NCBI RefSeq assembly: GCF_021917145.1
Contig: NW_025813837.1
Coordinates: 1,614,193-1,678,192, forward strand
Direction: 5' to 3'
Length of the DNA: 64,000 nt
Source: Hypomesus transpacificus
Taxonomy: Eukaryota > Chordata > Actinopteri > Osmeriformes > Osmeridae
The notes below the pieces were generated by a model. That model searched no databases and was not told the origin of the DNA. It worked only from the letters and a program-made list of their open reading frames with translations. Numbering within the stretch: position 1 is the first letter of the stretch; each line of letters begins with the position of its first letter. This document shows positions 11,520 through 24,000 of this stretch, piece after piece. The position numbers and the translations under genes are program-made.

Positions 11520-13340
11520 GTCTGACCTGTGACAAGGACTGTGTATGTAGGTGTGCGTGCGTGTGTGTGTGTGACCATAGACATGAACACTGGCACAAGG
11601 GGTTAACGGATTATTATGGACTCATTCTGAAAAATCCCAGCCTTGAGACAAGATGAGAAAAAAAACAAGATTCTGTATGAGGAAGATGCATAGATGAACA
11701 CCTTTTTTTGGAAGGGGTGGGGCGGGGGGGGGCGTTGAAATGATTTTATTTTCAGTTTTCCCTGACTTTTGTCTGTGATGTCTTTGAAAAGAATGTGTAC
11801 TGTCTTCTGAAGAGCAAGCTTTGGGGTTGCCCAGGGAAGGTAGGACTCCTGTTGGACTGGTGGCCATTTTGTGCCAAACTGCGGGAGGCCATTTTGTGTT
11901 CAGACCAGTGCTTGTCGGTGTGTTCAAAAAGAGAGAGAGAAAAAAAGAAGAGCTCTCGTCCTGTGTTTCCAAGAGTCAGGTCAGCGTTCGGGAATGTACG
12001 ACGTTGCAAACGACAGAATGCACGTGGGCTCTGTTTTCCGCCCCCTCACTCTTCTCTCTGTCCTGTCCTACCTAGCTTTACCTACCTCACAGCAGGAAGT
12101 GTGTTCCTCCTCGTCACATTCTCCGCCCCAGCGTCTCTCTCTCCTTCCTCTTTGCCCACAATCACTTTATTGGCCAATGCCAGGGGAGGCTCGTTGAAGA
12201 CCTCCACATTTCAGGCAGGGATAGGTCGCCGCCTCGGACCTTTTGACCTCTGGGCCGCTCGCCATCTTACAACAACTATGGGACACGTGATCCGTTTATT
12301 TTATTTTATTTTTTTGCTTTGCATTGAGATGCCGTTAGGAGGAGAAGAGGACAAAAAAAAAAAAAAACTTTGATTCTGTGATGCTTGTGAACGACATCAA
12401 GGACGATGAAGTTCAGGGAGCAGAAGGGATGACCCCTCGGAGGAGGGGTGGAGGGCCAGAGATCCTAACCCCGGGGCCAGGTCCCAGGGTGAGGACTGCT
12501 CATCAGGCGTCACCGCTGCTGGCGACGTGGAACCTGGATGTCAACATGCGCATGGGCTGCTCTATCTACATGAATGGAATGATCTGAATGACTTGGATTG
12601 TGCTTCAAGTGTTTGGCCATTTCTTTTATCTGCCGAAAAAGACTATTTCTGTTCAAGTTGTGTTTCCTTCAATAACATAGTACTGATATTAGCACATCCC
12701 TGTATTTAGTGGAGGATTGAGATTATGTGAACCATGCTATGTATTCATTTTTTGGACGCGAGTTTCTGTGAATGCGTGAGCACAGGTTTGTGCGTTGTGT
12801 GTGCGGCGTCGGCACGCGTGCGTGCGAGTGTGTGTGTCCTCTGTGGAGCAATTTGGTTTCAACAGCACATGTTTACAAAGCTAAGAGGAGGGGCATGCCA
12901 GTGCTCCGTTAGGAAAATAGAGAGAAGACTTGACGTTTCTGCTCTCTAATGACTAGTGGTCTGTGTTACTGATACACGGGACGGGAGAGAAGCATCTGTG
13001 TGAATGTGCACGTGTGTTTGCGAGCTGTGTGCGCGCGTGTGTGTGTGTGTGAGACCCGTGTAGATCATTTTGTTCTGCCTTTAGGGATGTGAGATTATTA
13101 TTCATTTGAAACAAACCCTTTGTATCAGTTTGAGTTCTCCATTATAATTCTTAGTTATATGCAAATTTGTACAAAAAAACAACAAAACAAATGTTGGTAT
13201 TCATGTATTACATATAATCTTGCTAGCCAGCATTACAGCAAAAATGTATCATGTAAATTAAACTATGTACAGATAGAAGTGGAAAAAGGCTGCTGGTGTT
13301 CTGTCTGATGTGGTATTTCAGTTTGTTTGTGTCCCTACTT
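11520..13340 (+). other. zfand5 3' UTR
   Basis: Unspliced, AT-rich sequence follows the stop codon without any coding exon. It contains an A run (12353-12366) and several GT-rich patches. The probable end is set by an ATTAAA signal at 13257-13262 followed by GT-rich sequence (13296-13335). The length, about 1.75 kb, is typical of a vertebrate ZFAND5 mRNA. Confidence 0.55.
13257..13262 (+). terminator. Candidate zfand5 poly(A) signal (ATTAAA)
   Basis: The ATTAAA hexamer is the commonest variant of AATAAA. It lies at the end of an AT-rich block and is followed within 35-75 bases by a GT-rich element (GTTTGTTTGTG). A second candidate, AATAAA at 13854-13859, would give a longer 3' UTR. Confidence 0.45.
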
Positions 13341-16275
13341 CCCAAGTGTCCCATCAATTCATCAAAACGGATCCTATAGAGTGACCTTTGACCCCCTCAG
13401 CCTGAATAGAAACCCCAGACCTGGGTCTGGAAGGGCTACGGGGCTGGAGGTCGCACACGACACAAAGCTCATGTTTGGGTCAGGATGCCATGAAGGGTAG
13501 CAACCAGAACTTGAATTTGAGCTGGCCTGTTTCTAAATCACATCCGTTTGATTTGTACAGCCCTTTAATACAAGCCGTGTCACAGAGAACTGCACATACA
13601 CCCACAAAGCTGCACCTAAACCAACCTAAATCCAACCCAACCTCAAATCTATCTGGGGCACAGCCTTGGGGGGTGGGGGGGTGGAGGTCTGTTCCAGAAT
13701 GTTCCAGAGTGTGTTACCTTTGAAGGGAAACGGTGTGTTTTATTTCCCACACCTGCCACAAGCACCGAGGAGTGAGTCAGCAGATGGTACAACACTGGGC
13801 AGCTGCATGCACTGCTGAGGTAGGAGGAAAGAGTGTGTGTGTGGGGGGCGGTGAATAAACCCCTGACCCCCTGTCTGTGTAGCGCTAACAACGCCTGACA
13901 GACACGCTGTGACCCCTGCCGTGACCCCACTGAAAAAGACATCCCATTTGATCAGGGATCAACTCCGGTGGTCCCTCCATTGTTGAAATGGGTAATTCTC
14001 TCAAAGCTCCTTATGTAATGACAATCATGATATTTTCATCCAAATCCCAGTCCAGTGCGGATTTGAGTGGACGACTTCTTGATCCTGTAGCCAGGTGCAA
14101 CCACAGCGCCATATCCCTCCCTCAGTCTGAGACAGAAACTGACTGGATATCTAATCATGGAAAGCATCACTCATTCACTCTGTAGCTTTCTGGGTATCTT
14201 GAGGTCCACCAAAGACAAGCACGCGCACACACACACCTTCAGCGTGAAATGAGAGCAGCTGAATGAGAGACACTGAAGAGAACAAACAGTCTCTCTGACG
14301 CAGAGAACAGCTGTACCCTTGTGTGTGTGTGTGTGTAAGACAGACTGCAGGTTTGGAACAGATGCACATACACTTAGTAGAGGCTTCTCGTTACTCCTAC
14401 TCTCAACCGTAATGTTTCTCTCTTTTCAGTGTGCATGTACGTGCGTGTGTATATGTCCCTGTGTGTCACTGCCCATTTGAGAGTATGTGCGTGTGCGTGT
14501 GCGTGTGTCGGGAAAGCTGGCTTAGTGTATGACATCACAATGACGACTGGGGACAACTGCAGGGGCAGGGCCAGAGGAGGTCTTTGGGGTTGGGGTTACC
14601 AAGTTCACACAGGACTTTAGCACAGTTCTACTTTTGAGAAGGATTAGGGTACATCAAGATGAGGCGGAAAAACTCTCCTGCCATAAGTACTACCTACTCT
14701 CAATGAGCCCTTCTGTTCAGCAGGATGGAGGCCTAAGCACAGCTATGAACATCTGGATCAGGGCACAGCCATAGGACATAATCACCAGTTGCTAGGCAGA
14801 CTTGGGCCACACTTTCGAGGCCCGAACCTGCGTGACTCGTCCAGTGTCTTACGCCTGCCGACGTCAACTGTGCCCTGATCCAGAGGTTCATGAGTATTAC
14901 CAGGAAGAGGTGGACGACTGGGAGGCAGAGGGAGGTGTCATGGAGACGGGTAAGCTGCCGGAGGCCGGATGTGAGCTGATACGAACGTTGGGACACGAAT
15001 ACAAATGTTGAGATTGAATGAATGAACATGAATGAATGGGCGCGGCTGTTTGTGCGTGTGTGCGCCTGCGCGCGGCGCGGAAAGAACAGGCTGACAGAGA
15101 AGGGGAGGGCTAGATTAAGATTAGGGCGGGGTGACCTGAGGTACCGCCACTAAACTCCCAGAGAGCATAACCAGATTAAACCAGTCTGGGCTTAGACCCG
15201 ACGATGACAGTTCAAAACGGATCTCCTCTCCGACCCACACCCTTCACCAAAACCACCTCTCTTTCGCTCTCTCGAAATCTGTCTATTTTCTCCATCTTAC
15301 TTGCGTCTGTGTGGCCTCAATTCTGTTAGAGGGATGGGAACACACAGGGACAAGGAAGGGGGGGGGAGAGAAAGGAGAGAGAGAAGGGGATGGATGGAGG
15401 AAGGGACAGGGGGAGGAAGAGTGGAGGAGCAGGAAGGAAAAGAGGAGTAAAAAGAGAAGGAGGTGAAGCGATAAAGACAAGCTGCATGCCCTGGTCCTGA
15501 TCAGGAAGTGTCAGTAGCTTTCCAGGAAGCTGATGATGACAGGCTGTAGAGGCTTCGTATTCACGTCACTCAAGAGGAAGAGAGACGTAAGAGAGGGAGG
15601 GTGTGTAGAAAACTGTAAGATACCATCTCGTACACACACACACACAGATTTGACCTCCCGCAGGTAAGAAAATATGAGGTTGAACGAGAAAGAGAGAATT
15701 CCTGGAATTCAGGTGACATCTAGTGTCCACTTGTGGAAATGCTATTTTAAAATCATGACATTTCCACAAGATTTGTAATGATGATTTCTATAATGAAGTA
15801 CCCGCGGAACCCTCTAGTATCTAGAAAATAATTGTAGAGAATCTAGACAATTGATTCAAAGGAATGTAGCAGAAGTGGGAACATTTACATTTGATTTATT
15901 TAGCAGATGTTTTTATCCAAAGTGACATACAAAAAGTGCATATGGAAAGCACAGTAGAACATCAAGGATCAGAAGTGCATAGTTCTAAGTCTTTAGGTGG
16001 TTATAGTCAAGGAACTCAGGTCTAGTCAAAGGTCTGTATTTTCCAGACACGGTGCAAAGTAACCACATCTCAGCTACCAGGCACTACATTTAAAGTATAA
16101 AGTACAGTTCATCTACTGCAACTGCCACATATTTAGTAATCCATTATGGCTGGCTGAATTTAAAAGGAATATTCAGTAGAACATTTTAGTAAGTGAAACA
16201 ACTACAGGAAGTAAAAAGTGCATTCTTTCCTTCATGAAACCATAGTGCTAGAGAGGTATATGTGGTGATCTTTAC
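13341..16275. other. Intergenic DNA between zfand5 and the LRR gene (convergent)
   Basis: I recognise no gene. The stretch contains a 17-bp perfect inverted repeat (14752-14768 and 14868-14884), a purine-rich tract (15350-15470), a SINE tail (15885-15960) and short GT runs. The far right part up to 16275 should contain the 3' UTR of the minus-strand LRR gene. On that strand the only AATAAA that I noticed is at 15895-15900, inside the SINE tail. Confidence 0.5.
15885..15960 (-). mobile_element. SINE 3'-tail fragment
   Basis: The plus strand reads ATTTAGCAGATGTTTTTATC and then CAAAGTGACATACAAA. This is the reverse complement of the widespread fish SINE 3' tail with the TTTGGATAAAAGCRTCTGCT core. 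The tRNA-like head is absent, so only a truncated tail remains. Confidence 0.55.
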
Positions 16276-18395
16276 TCATGTCCACTTCACAGTCAGACCC
16301 TGTGGTCTTCTAGTGGCAGCATGCTGGATGTCCTTTATATCGCGTGCCTTCACGTGCCAGCACCCCGTCAGATCCAGGCTTCTCATTCGCTCGCAGGCCG
16401 CAAACAACCTCTTAGCCGTCATCCCGGTCACATCGCCATGGGCCAGGTTTAGGCTGTGTAACCGTGCCAACGGGCGGGACCCTTCCAAGGTGGCAGCAGA
16501 GGGGGGGTTTCTGGCCGGAAGGTTCCGGGTGGTCTGGAGAACCCTGTGGAAGACAGAGTCCAAGGGACAGGGCACGGCCACCAGACACACGTCCTCCAGC
16601 AGGGGGGAGCCGGCCAGCAGGCGCCACAGCGCCCCCCTCAGGGCCCTCCAGGACGGCGCGGGCCTCAGTTGGCGCTGGTCGCGGGAGAAGCTGGAGACGG
16701 AGGGGTGAGAGCAAGGGAACATTCATCACCCTCCCTCCTGTGCTCTAGTTCTGTCTATCTCGTACCATGTCAACATGCCATAAAGTCCCAACATGACACC
16801 CCCCCCCCCCCCGCTGCAGAGAAAAAGAGGAAGTGTAAAAAGAATAACAGGGGATTTCCAGTTTATTAATAATTGACACACAATTTTGCAACTATCAGTC
16901 GTTTAGGACGGAACTAAGATGTCTTTGCCGATGACAAACCTCGACACTGGACGTTCAGGCCCTTTACAGTCCTGGAGGAAAACCCCTTACTTTGTCCTCA
17001 CATAATCTCCTACACCCTGCAGCCCCTCTAACCCAGTGTTTTGGTGAGTTAAGCCTTAACACAAAGTAAAACTCGGCCTGAACCTCTCTGCCGAGCCTTG
17101 CCAAAGACCCTCCCCACTTACTGAAGTGAGAGAGAGCACAGCTGGAGCAGACAAGACCCATCCAGAACATTCTCCTCCTCCTCTTCCTCCTCTTCCTCTT
17201 CCTGCAGGGGTGCAAGGGGGGGCTCACAGTGGATGAGGAGAGTCCTCAGCTTGGGGCAGGTGTGGAGGAGCTCCACCAGGGGGGTGTGGGGGCTGGTTCT
17301 GACACCCTCCAGGGTGAGGGAGACCAGGGAAGGCCCTACGCAGCACAGGGCCGGCCGTAGCTCCTCCAGGGGCCCCGGGAACCGCACGGCCAGCCTCTTC
17401 AGCTGCCCCGCCCATCTCCGCAGCCCTGTGTCCAGCGGAGAGGCCCGGCCCCGCCCCCCGTCCTCCTCACAGTCCAATGAGATGGAGAGGAGGGCGGGGC
17501 AAAGCCGAGCGACGGCGGGCAGACTCCTGACTGACAAGCCCTGGGCTTCCTTCAGGGACAGGTCGACACACTCCTCCCTCATCCCTCCTTCCTCTCCACA
17601 GTCCCCACCTCCGTCTAGCCTGTCTGCCTGAACCCCGCTCACCCCCTCTCCCCTGGCCCACTCCCCTCTCATCCCTTCATCATCACTCCCAACCTCCTCC
17701 GTGCCCCAGAATCCATCCTCATCCTCCTTCTCCTCTCTTCCTAGAGCCGCCCCCTCCCTCTTCCCCACACCCTGCTCCACCCTCCTCCTCCAGAGGTCCC
17801 CCAGGCTGCACACCCCCTCCCTGGAGGCGAAGGCGTCCGTCTCCCTGCCCTCCCTGCGGAGGAGCAGGCCGCAGGCCTCTCCCACACCCTCCAGGGCCAC
17901 CCTCTCCAACCCGGGCAGGGAGAGCAGGATGTAGGCTGCAGCCGCCGCCGGGTCCCCCTCCTTCGGCCCCAACCCGATGTCCAGGGCCAGGAGGCTGCTG
18001 AGGGGGGCCGTGGGGCTGGAGGAGGAGGAGGCAAGGGCCCCTCCCAGTGGTAGCAGGCCTGCGGGGGCCAGGAGGGGGCAGCGGGACAGGTCAAGGTGGC
18101 GAAGGGCAGGACAGGAAAGGGCCACCGCCCTCACCACCCGGCTGTCACACTGGGTACCGGCCAGGGAGAGGGAGCGCAGGGAGGGAAGATAGCCCAGCAG
18201 GTCACACTGGACCTGGGCCGATAGCTGCTGGGCCCCTGATACATCCAGGCTGGACAAGGACTGGGGAGAGTACCAGAGAGGACGACCAAGAAAGAGAGAG
18301 ACATCTGTGACACATCTCATCCGTACCAAACAACAAAACGTCCCTTATTTGGAGTCTTGAGTTTGACTAGTATATTCACAAAGGGCTTCATACAC

Positions 18396-18426
<31 letters not shown>

Positions 18427-19055
18427 TCTAACCTGGCAACGTGCTGCGACGAGGGAGCAGAGGGAGGGGGTGACCAGGGCCGGGCAGGATCCCAGGTTTA
18501 GGCCCCTGAGCTGGGGAACGAGGAGGAGGTGGAGGGCAGCGCGGGATAACTCCCGTCTGGAGCACAGCAAGGATGTTAGCTCCTCCACCAGCTCCCCCGC
18601 TGGAGAGAGGGAGGAGAGGAGTGGGGGAGGGGAGGGGAGGGGGGGGGGGGTTAGGGAAGGGAGGGGGGTGAGGGAGGAGAAGAGTGGCGAGGGAGGGGGA
18701 GTGAGCGAGGGATGAGCATTAGAAAGGACAGGAGAAAGGGGGATAGGTAGGAGGGAGAAAACTACAATTCCCATCCACACCAAATCAACACTGACCACGC
18801 TGACAGTGTGTTCTTCAGCCTGGACTCACGTAGCTCACTGAAGGGCCCCATGATGTGTCTGAAGTTGTACTGGTCCATGTAGTTCTCAGCGTAGTCCTTT
18901 ACCCACAGTGTTTTCATGTTCTCAGCTAGGCTGCGTAGGCAGAGCTGACCTAGCGATGCTATGGCACCATCCTTCTCTTTCCATCTCCTCCTTCCTTCTC
19001 TGGGTTTCAACTTCCTGTTTAGAGGTCTCTGAAGCGTGACTCTGTATAAAGGCAT
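16276..19055 (-). CDS. Leucine-rich-repeat protein with BC-box-like N-terminus, complete, 4 coding exons, unnamed
   Basis: The exons, in transcript order, are 19055-18830, 18599-18433, 18260-17122 and 16690-16276, giving 1947 nt and 648 residues with consistent phases. I chose the ATG at 19053-19055 because it is the only in-frame ATG near the exon start; a CTTTACAG acceptor 40 bases upstream suggests an untranslated first exon. N-terminal residues 34-43 (SLGQLCLRSL) fit the elongin-BC box pattern, and residues 75-83 (LPGELVEEL) fit the cullin-2 box pattern. LRRs of the RNI/AMN1 style follow (LRSLSLAG, LRHLDLSRC and similar, about residues 95-265). Next come an acidic, glycine-rich insert of about 75 residues, more LRRs, a run of ten Glu encoded by a GAG/GAA repeat, and a final LRR block (LHSLNLAHG, MRSLDLTGCW). 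The layout resembles ZYG11/LRR-1 type substrate receptors of CUL2 ubiquitin ligases. That is inference; I do not recognise an orthologue. It is convergent with zfand5 and shares its strand with gda. Confidence 0.85.
18398..18426. repeat. Poly-G run (29 bases)
   Basis: A 29-base G homopolymer (plus strand) lies seven bases downstream, in transcript direction, of the splice donor of coding exon 2 of the LRR gene. Transcribed from the minus strand it becomes a C run. The length is likely to be unreliable in any assembly. Confidence 0.8.
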
Positions 19056-19684
19056 CACTTCCTCCAAAGTCAATGAAAGTGTTAGCTGTAAAGTGCAATC
19101 TCCCAGGAGTTAGTTTATAATGCAACACGTACAATAATACATTTTCTATTAAAACAAAACAAATCTTTTTTCTTTAATTGTCTCGTTGTCATGATGGTTT
19201 CTGGGCTGGCGTACATGCCATGCATTTATTCTAATGTTACACCTCAGTACAAAGACGTAGCCTCGAGTGAAAGTTCCCACTATTTGGAATTTAGAAAATC
19301 CTGTAGAAGTATAATAGCCTAAAGTGGGTAATCACATTTTTCTTTGGTAGCCGCTTTGAGTTCCGCTCAGCTACTTACCTTATGTAGGCCTACTTGTGTG
19401 TTAAAAGGCAAAGCTTTAATATGGCAATTGGCAAATGGACTCGATACTGAAACAACCTTTGAACTAATACTGCACGTTTTGGGCAGTACCACAGCCTTTG
19501 AAAAATAAGAGATGAATCGACAGTTTCGATTTGCAAACTAGTATAATGTTTGTACAAAACAAACTTCTTCCATGCGTTGCTTGCATTGTGCTCAATATTT
19601 ATTAATTAACGCATGTATGGTATAATCGTTCAATCAGAATTATGTGAACGAGTAAGCTACAGGCTGAACGTATGGGATGGATTT

Positions 19685-19760
19685 AGCGAAAACTTCCGGG
19701 TTTGGAAACTGGACAACATTGGGCTACGGTGTTGCGTTCAGGACCCGCAAACTGTTTGAA
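19685..19760 (-). promoter_or_regulatory. Candidate promoter of the LRR gene (ETS site)
   Basis: On the minus strand an ACCCGGAAGT motif (plus 19692-19701), a consensus ETS-family site typical of housekeeping promoters, lies in locally GC-richer unique DNA about 640 bases upstream of the ATG. This fits a spliced 5' UTR. No transcript evidence is available, and gda terminating nearby is the only other context. Confidence 0.3.
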
Positions 19761-20524
19761 ACTGTTTCAAAATGAATTGGCGGAATATTCCAATTGATCA
19801 AACCCCATGTCAAACTTTTAAAAGTGTTTTATTTAAATACATATTTTCTTATGGCAGTCAACTACATGATTGTGTCGTTACATGAATCTTAAGAGGATGG
19901 TTACTATGGCAGACCCTTGGAACCCTACACACCTCTCTCCAGTACTGGCTACCCTCTCCACTGTCATTCACAGGTGACGCTAGGCTGTAGATGCATGAAC
20001 CTGAAGATTACCAGAATAGTCTGGATTTCATCCTGTGTGTGTGTGTGTGTGTCTGTGTGTGTGTGTGTGCCTGTAAATGCACCTTCAGAAATCTGAATTA
20101 TATTGTGAAGGAACAAAAGACTAGATGCCAAATGTATATACTTTTTTAAAATTCAAGTTGACATACTTTAAGGAGTACTGAACCTTTTCCCTTTTGCTTT
20201 GATTCATAACAAATAGGCAATGCAACAATAAAGCACTAATCAAAACGAAATGCACTGTTAACTAAATAGATTTAAATAGTTACATTTGAAACATTGATTT
20301 TGAATTTAGAAGGCAACAGTTGCCAAACTTTTTGTTCAAGCGAGCAGCATATTCAAATCATTGCAAAAAGCTGACAATACGTTCACAGCCAAATAAAGAA
20401 ACAGACAATAATAAAAAATGTAAAAAGATACATAGATTAAAATAAAGTCTGACCTCCTTACACGGCCTACTGCCTCTCAGGTCAAGGTCGGAACTGTGCT
20501 CACTAACAAACTCAAGAGAGTACA

Positions 20525-20645
20525 TAAGGAGATGAGGTAGAGCTCAGTAGCAGAGCACTTGTCTGCAGGTCAAGAGCTCTCAGTTTCAAATCCCACCATG
20601 TAAGTTGCTTTTAGATAAAATCATCTGCTAAATTAATGCATTATT
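20525..20645 (+). mobile_element. tRNA-derived SINE
   Basis: A tRNA-like head (TAGAGCTCAGTAGCAGAGCA as A-box region, CAGTTTCAAATCCCACC as B-box region) is followed by the standard fish SINE tail (AAGTTGCTTTTAGATAAAAT, then CATCTGCTAAATTAATG) and a short ATT-rich end. It is old and diverged. Confidence 0.65.
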
Positions 20646-21024
20646 ATTATTTAGTATAAATAACAGTCAAACTTGTAAGTGGATGTAGACGGCCAAGAGG
20701 TTGCAGTGGTCTGGACAGTATATCAATATTCATTATCATTCCCCAACACAACTATATGAAAGAATTTCCAAGGAGTTGGCTGAAAAGACTACAAAAAGCT
20801 CCATAATCAATTACTTCTGTACATTTCTTGTCGTTATTATAAATTTCCGCGTTAGCATACATACATAGGGAAAGAACAGCTCACAGGGAACGGCCTATCA
20901 TTTCCAATCATTCTATTTTCTAAACCCGAGCAAGCGGACCAACGAAGGACTTCAACCGAACGGTGAGAATCTAGAGACAGGCTGCTTCAGGACGGAGCAA
21001 CAGACGCAGAGGCAGCACCTCATG

Positions 21025-24000
21025 TCAGCCGGGGAAAGGGACCACCCTCCTGCCGGCCACGTACACCTCCGCAATGTTCCGGTCGTCACCTGGAGGGGGG
21101 GGGGGGGGGGTGCTGAGTCATTCACACAAACAGGAACTTGTGCTCTTTAATGTATTGTTAGAACGTCTGTCACACAAAAACAGGAACTACAACAAGCATA
21201 ACCAGATAGAGTTGGAATGCGTTATCACAATCAGAATCAGAATGGGTTTTATTCATAATGAAAGCTCGCACAGACAAGGAATGTACTTTGGCAGGAAGGT
21301 GCAGGAAGGTGCAGGAAGGTGCAGGAAGGTGCGAACATTTAACATAGGAATCTTAAATAAGTGGTGTACAAGTCTGACTATACTAAAGGTACAAAGTCTA
21401 ACAAATACTAAGGGGCTAAAGTATGTCAATATTTTATATATATCAAAATATATTTCATATATTTTATTTTGAATAAAATAAAATAGCTATAATATACAAT
21501 ATAAAAATACAAATAGGGTAACATAGTGCAAATATGGCAAGGTGCCATTGTGCAGATAAAGTGTTCTAGTCAGTGTGAGCCCTTGGCCTTGTTGAAGAGG
21601 CCAGTGTTGGAGGTGTGGCGTCAGGTATTGGACCTTGATTAATTGAAGCATATGCTTTCATCCAAAGCCACATGGTACAGAGGGAGATTCTAACCTGTAA
21701 CCTTTTGATCCTAAGACAACCTGAACTATACCTACCTATACTCCTGAGAGGGTTTGAGTGGATTGAGTTTGGGAGTCTGGGAGTTTTTCCTTGTCTTCCT
21801 TGAGGGTTTAGGTTGGTTGAGGGGCAGTTCTATGGGCGCATGTGAAGCCCTCTGTGACATGCTTGCGTGTAAAAAGGGCTATACAAATAAATTTGATTTG
21901 ATTTGATTTGATTTGATTGAACCCATGTCCGATAACGTGAATGCTATCTAACAATATCTATTCGATGTACGGGAGAAGGAATTCTTACCCAAGTTAAGGA
22001 ATTTCTCCAAAAGCACCTGGGAAAAACAAAGAGAAGGTGAAGGTTCAGGATTAGTTCCGCCGACACGTGCGTTTGTGAACATGTGTGTGTTTTGTGCATG
22101 TGCGTGCCTAAAGAGTGTATGGGTGGGTACCATAATAATAACAATGTAATCATTAAGCAGATGCTTTTATTCAAAGCGACGCACAAGATGGGGGGGGGGC
22201 ATGTGTGACTGTGGCATGTGACTCTGCTGTCAAACTCTCCCTTAAGTGAGCTACAGCCTTCCCACCTGCTAGCCAGCCATGCATGTTTGCGTCACTGAGA
22301 AACTACGCCGAGGGCGTGGAGGCGTGGCCACCTACCAGAGGCTCCTCCCTCTGGAAGATGTCGACGGGTCCCTCCTCTGCTGCCAGGTTCACCCGCAGCG
22401 CGTCAAAGTCCTTCCCCACCTCGAAGTTCCCCGTGTGCTCGTCCATGGACAGAGCTGCAGACCCAGCGACACACAGTCAGGGGACATCCCGGGCACGCTC
22501 GGAGCAGACACTCGCCACGTCCGTTTTACTCGCCGTCCGGACGGGGTGTTTGCCTGTGGTAGTGCCAACCCTCACCCAGGCGCTACCTAATGGGCACCGC
22601 CACTCGCCACGTTTCAAGTTGCCACAAAGCCTCTTATGAACAAACTAACTCGCTAGATATCCTAAACATATGAACTGACTACACAACAACTAATTAAATA
22701 ACTGAGCTAACTATCTAAACTCTAAGTTACTAACCTTGGCTCCCTCCTAGCGTGGCCAGTCTGAAGACCTCCTGGAAGCTGAGCGTTTGGTGTTCTGAGT
22801 CCTTGATGGTCAGAGCTTTAGACGTGTCCAGAGTCTTCCTCACTGCGTCCAGCATGGAGGGAGAGTAGCCCCCGGCCACATCTATACACACGAGGAGCAC
22901 GTTAACACACACACACACACACACCCACACACTCTCTCGCACACACGTGTTTTAGCATACGTGTGTATGAAACACACGCACGCACGCTTGCCCCCACACA
23001 TTAGGGTATAGCTCTGGGCCTACCTGTTCCCAGGCCCAGCTTCACTTTACGGTTGAGAACGTTGCGGACATCCAAAAAGCCACTGCACAACCTGGGGTGA
23101 AGGAAAGGGGGAGACAGGAGGAGGAAGGAGAGGGAGAGACAGGAGGAGGAAGTAGAGGGAGAGACAGAAGGAGGAAGAGGAAGGAGATACAGGAGGAGGG
23201 AGAAGTAGGGAATGACAGAGAGGAGTAGAGAGAGAGAAGGACTTTGAGTTCAAAGACCGGAGACGGAGAAGAGACTAACTGTGTAGTGGGGTTAATAAAC
23301 ACTGTTCTGGCTGGTTTATTTAATGTAATCGAGAACAGTGTGTTATTGGTATTTATTTGTTTAACTACAGTCGGGGTGGGGGGGGGTTGGGGGAGTGGGC
23401 AGAGTGACTCACGAGATGTTGGAATTGGGACAGTGAGCGATGGACGCCCCCGTCTCTCTGAACAGTTTCAGTTCTTCATCCGACAAGTGACAACCATGAG
23501 CCATCACTGTCTGCTCTCAAACACAAAGTACCCGATAGTTATTTTTGTACATAAACGCTAACTCAATTTGTTTGTCTTCTACATCAGGCGCTTAAGTAGA
23601 AAACAGCAACATTTAGATTCCATGAACTTTTTCCACTATTTCTGAACGCATTTCTGCGTGCGTTTCGTGACTTTTCCACATGGTTATGTATTGCAGGGCT
23701 ACCTTGTCGGTGAGGAGGTTGTGTTTGAGGTAGACGTCTGTGTAAGACTCAGAGTCAGGAAACAGCTCCTTCACCATCTGCACCTCCTCCTTGGTCTCGC
23801 TGATGTGACTCTGGGGGTCAGAGGTTAAAGGTCAGTTCACTGACAGCGTCACCTCAAGGTACAACCGGGCCATAACAGCTTTGTGGCACAACGATCATCT
23901 CAAGTTCAAGGTCTTTCAGCTAAGAAAACTGCCCCGCTCCAACATCAATGCCCGACCTTGACGATCTATATCTCTAAGGCATTCTCTGCTGTTATTGTGT

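Larger units (their letters stand above)
19056..21024. other. Spacer between the LRR gene and gda
   Basis: No coding exon is visible. The part next to 21024 should be the gda 3' UTR, which is A/T-rich. A GT microsatellite lies at 20034-20068 and a SINE at 20525-20645. A possible promoter of the LRR gene with an ETS site lies near 19.7 kb. Confidence 0.5.

Noticed and set aside
14802-15011. Short frame with a mixed, protein-like composition
   Set aside because: It starts without a clear ATG context, has no splice sites in phase and overlaps an inverted repeat; I recognise no family.
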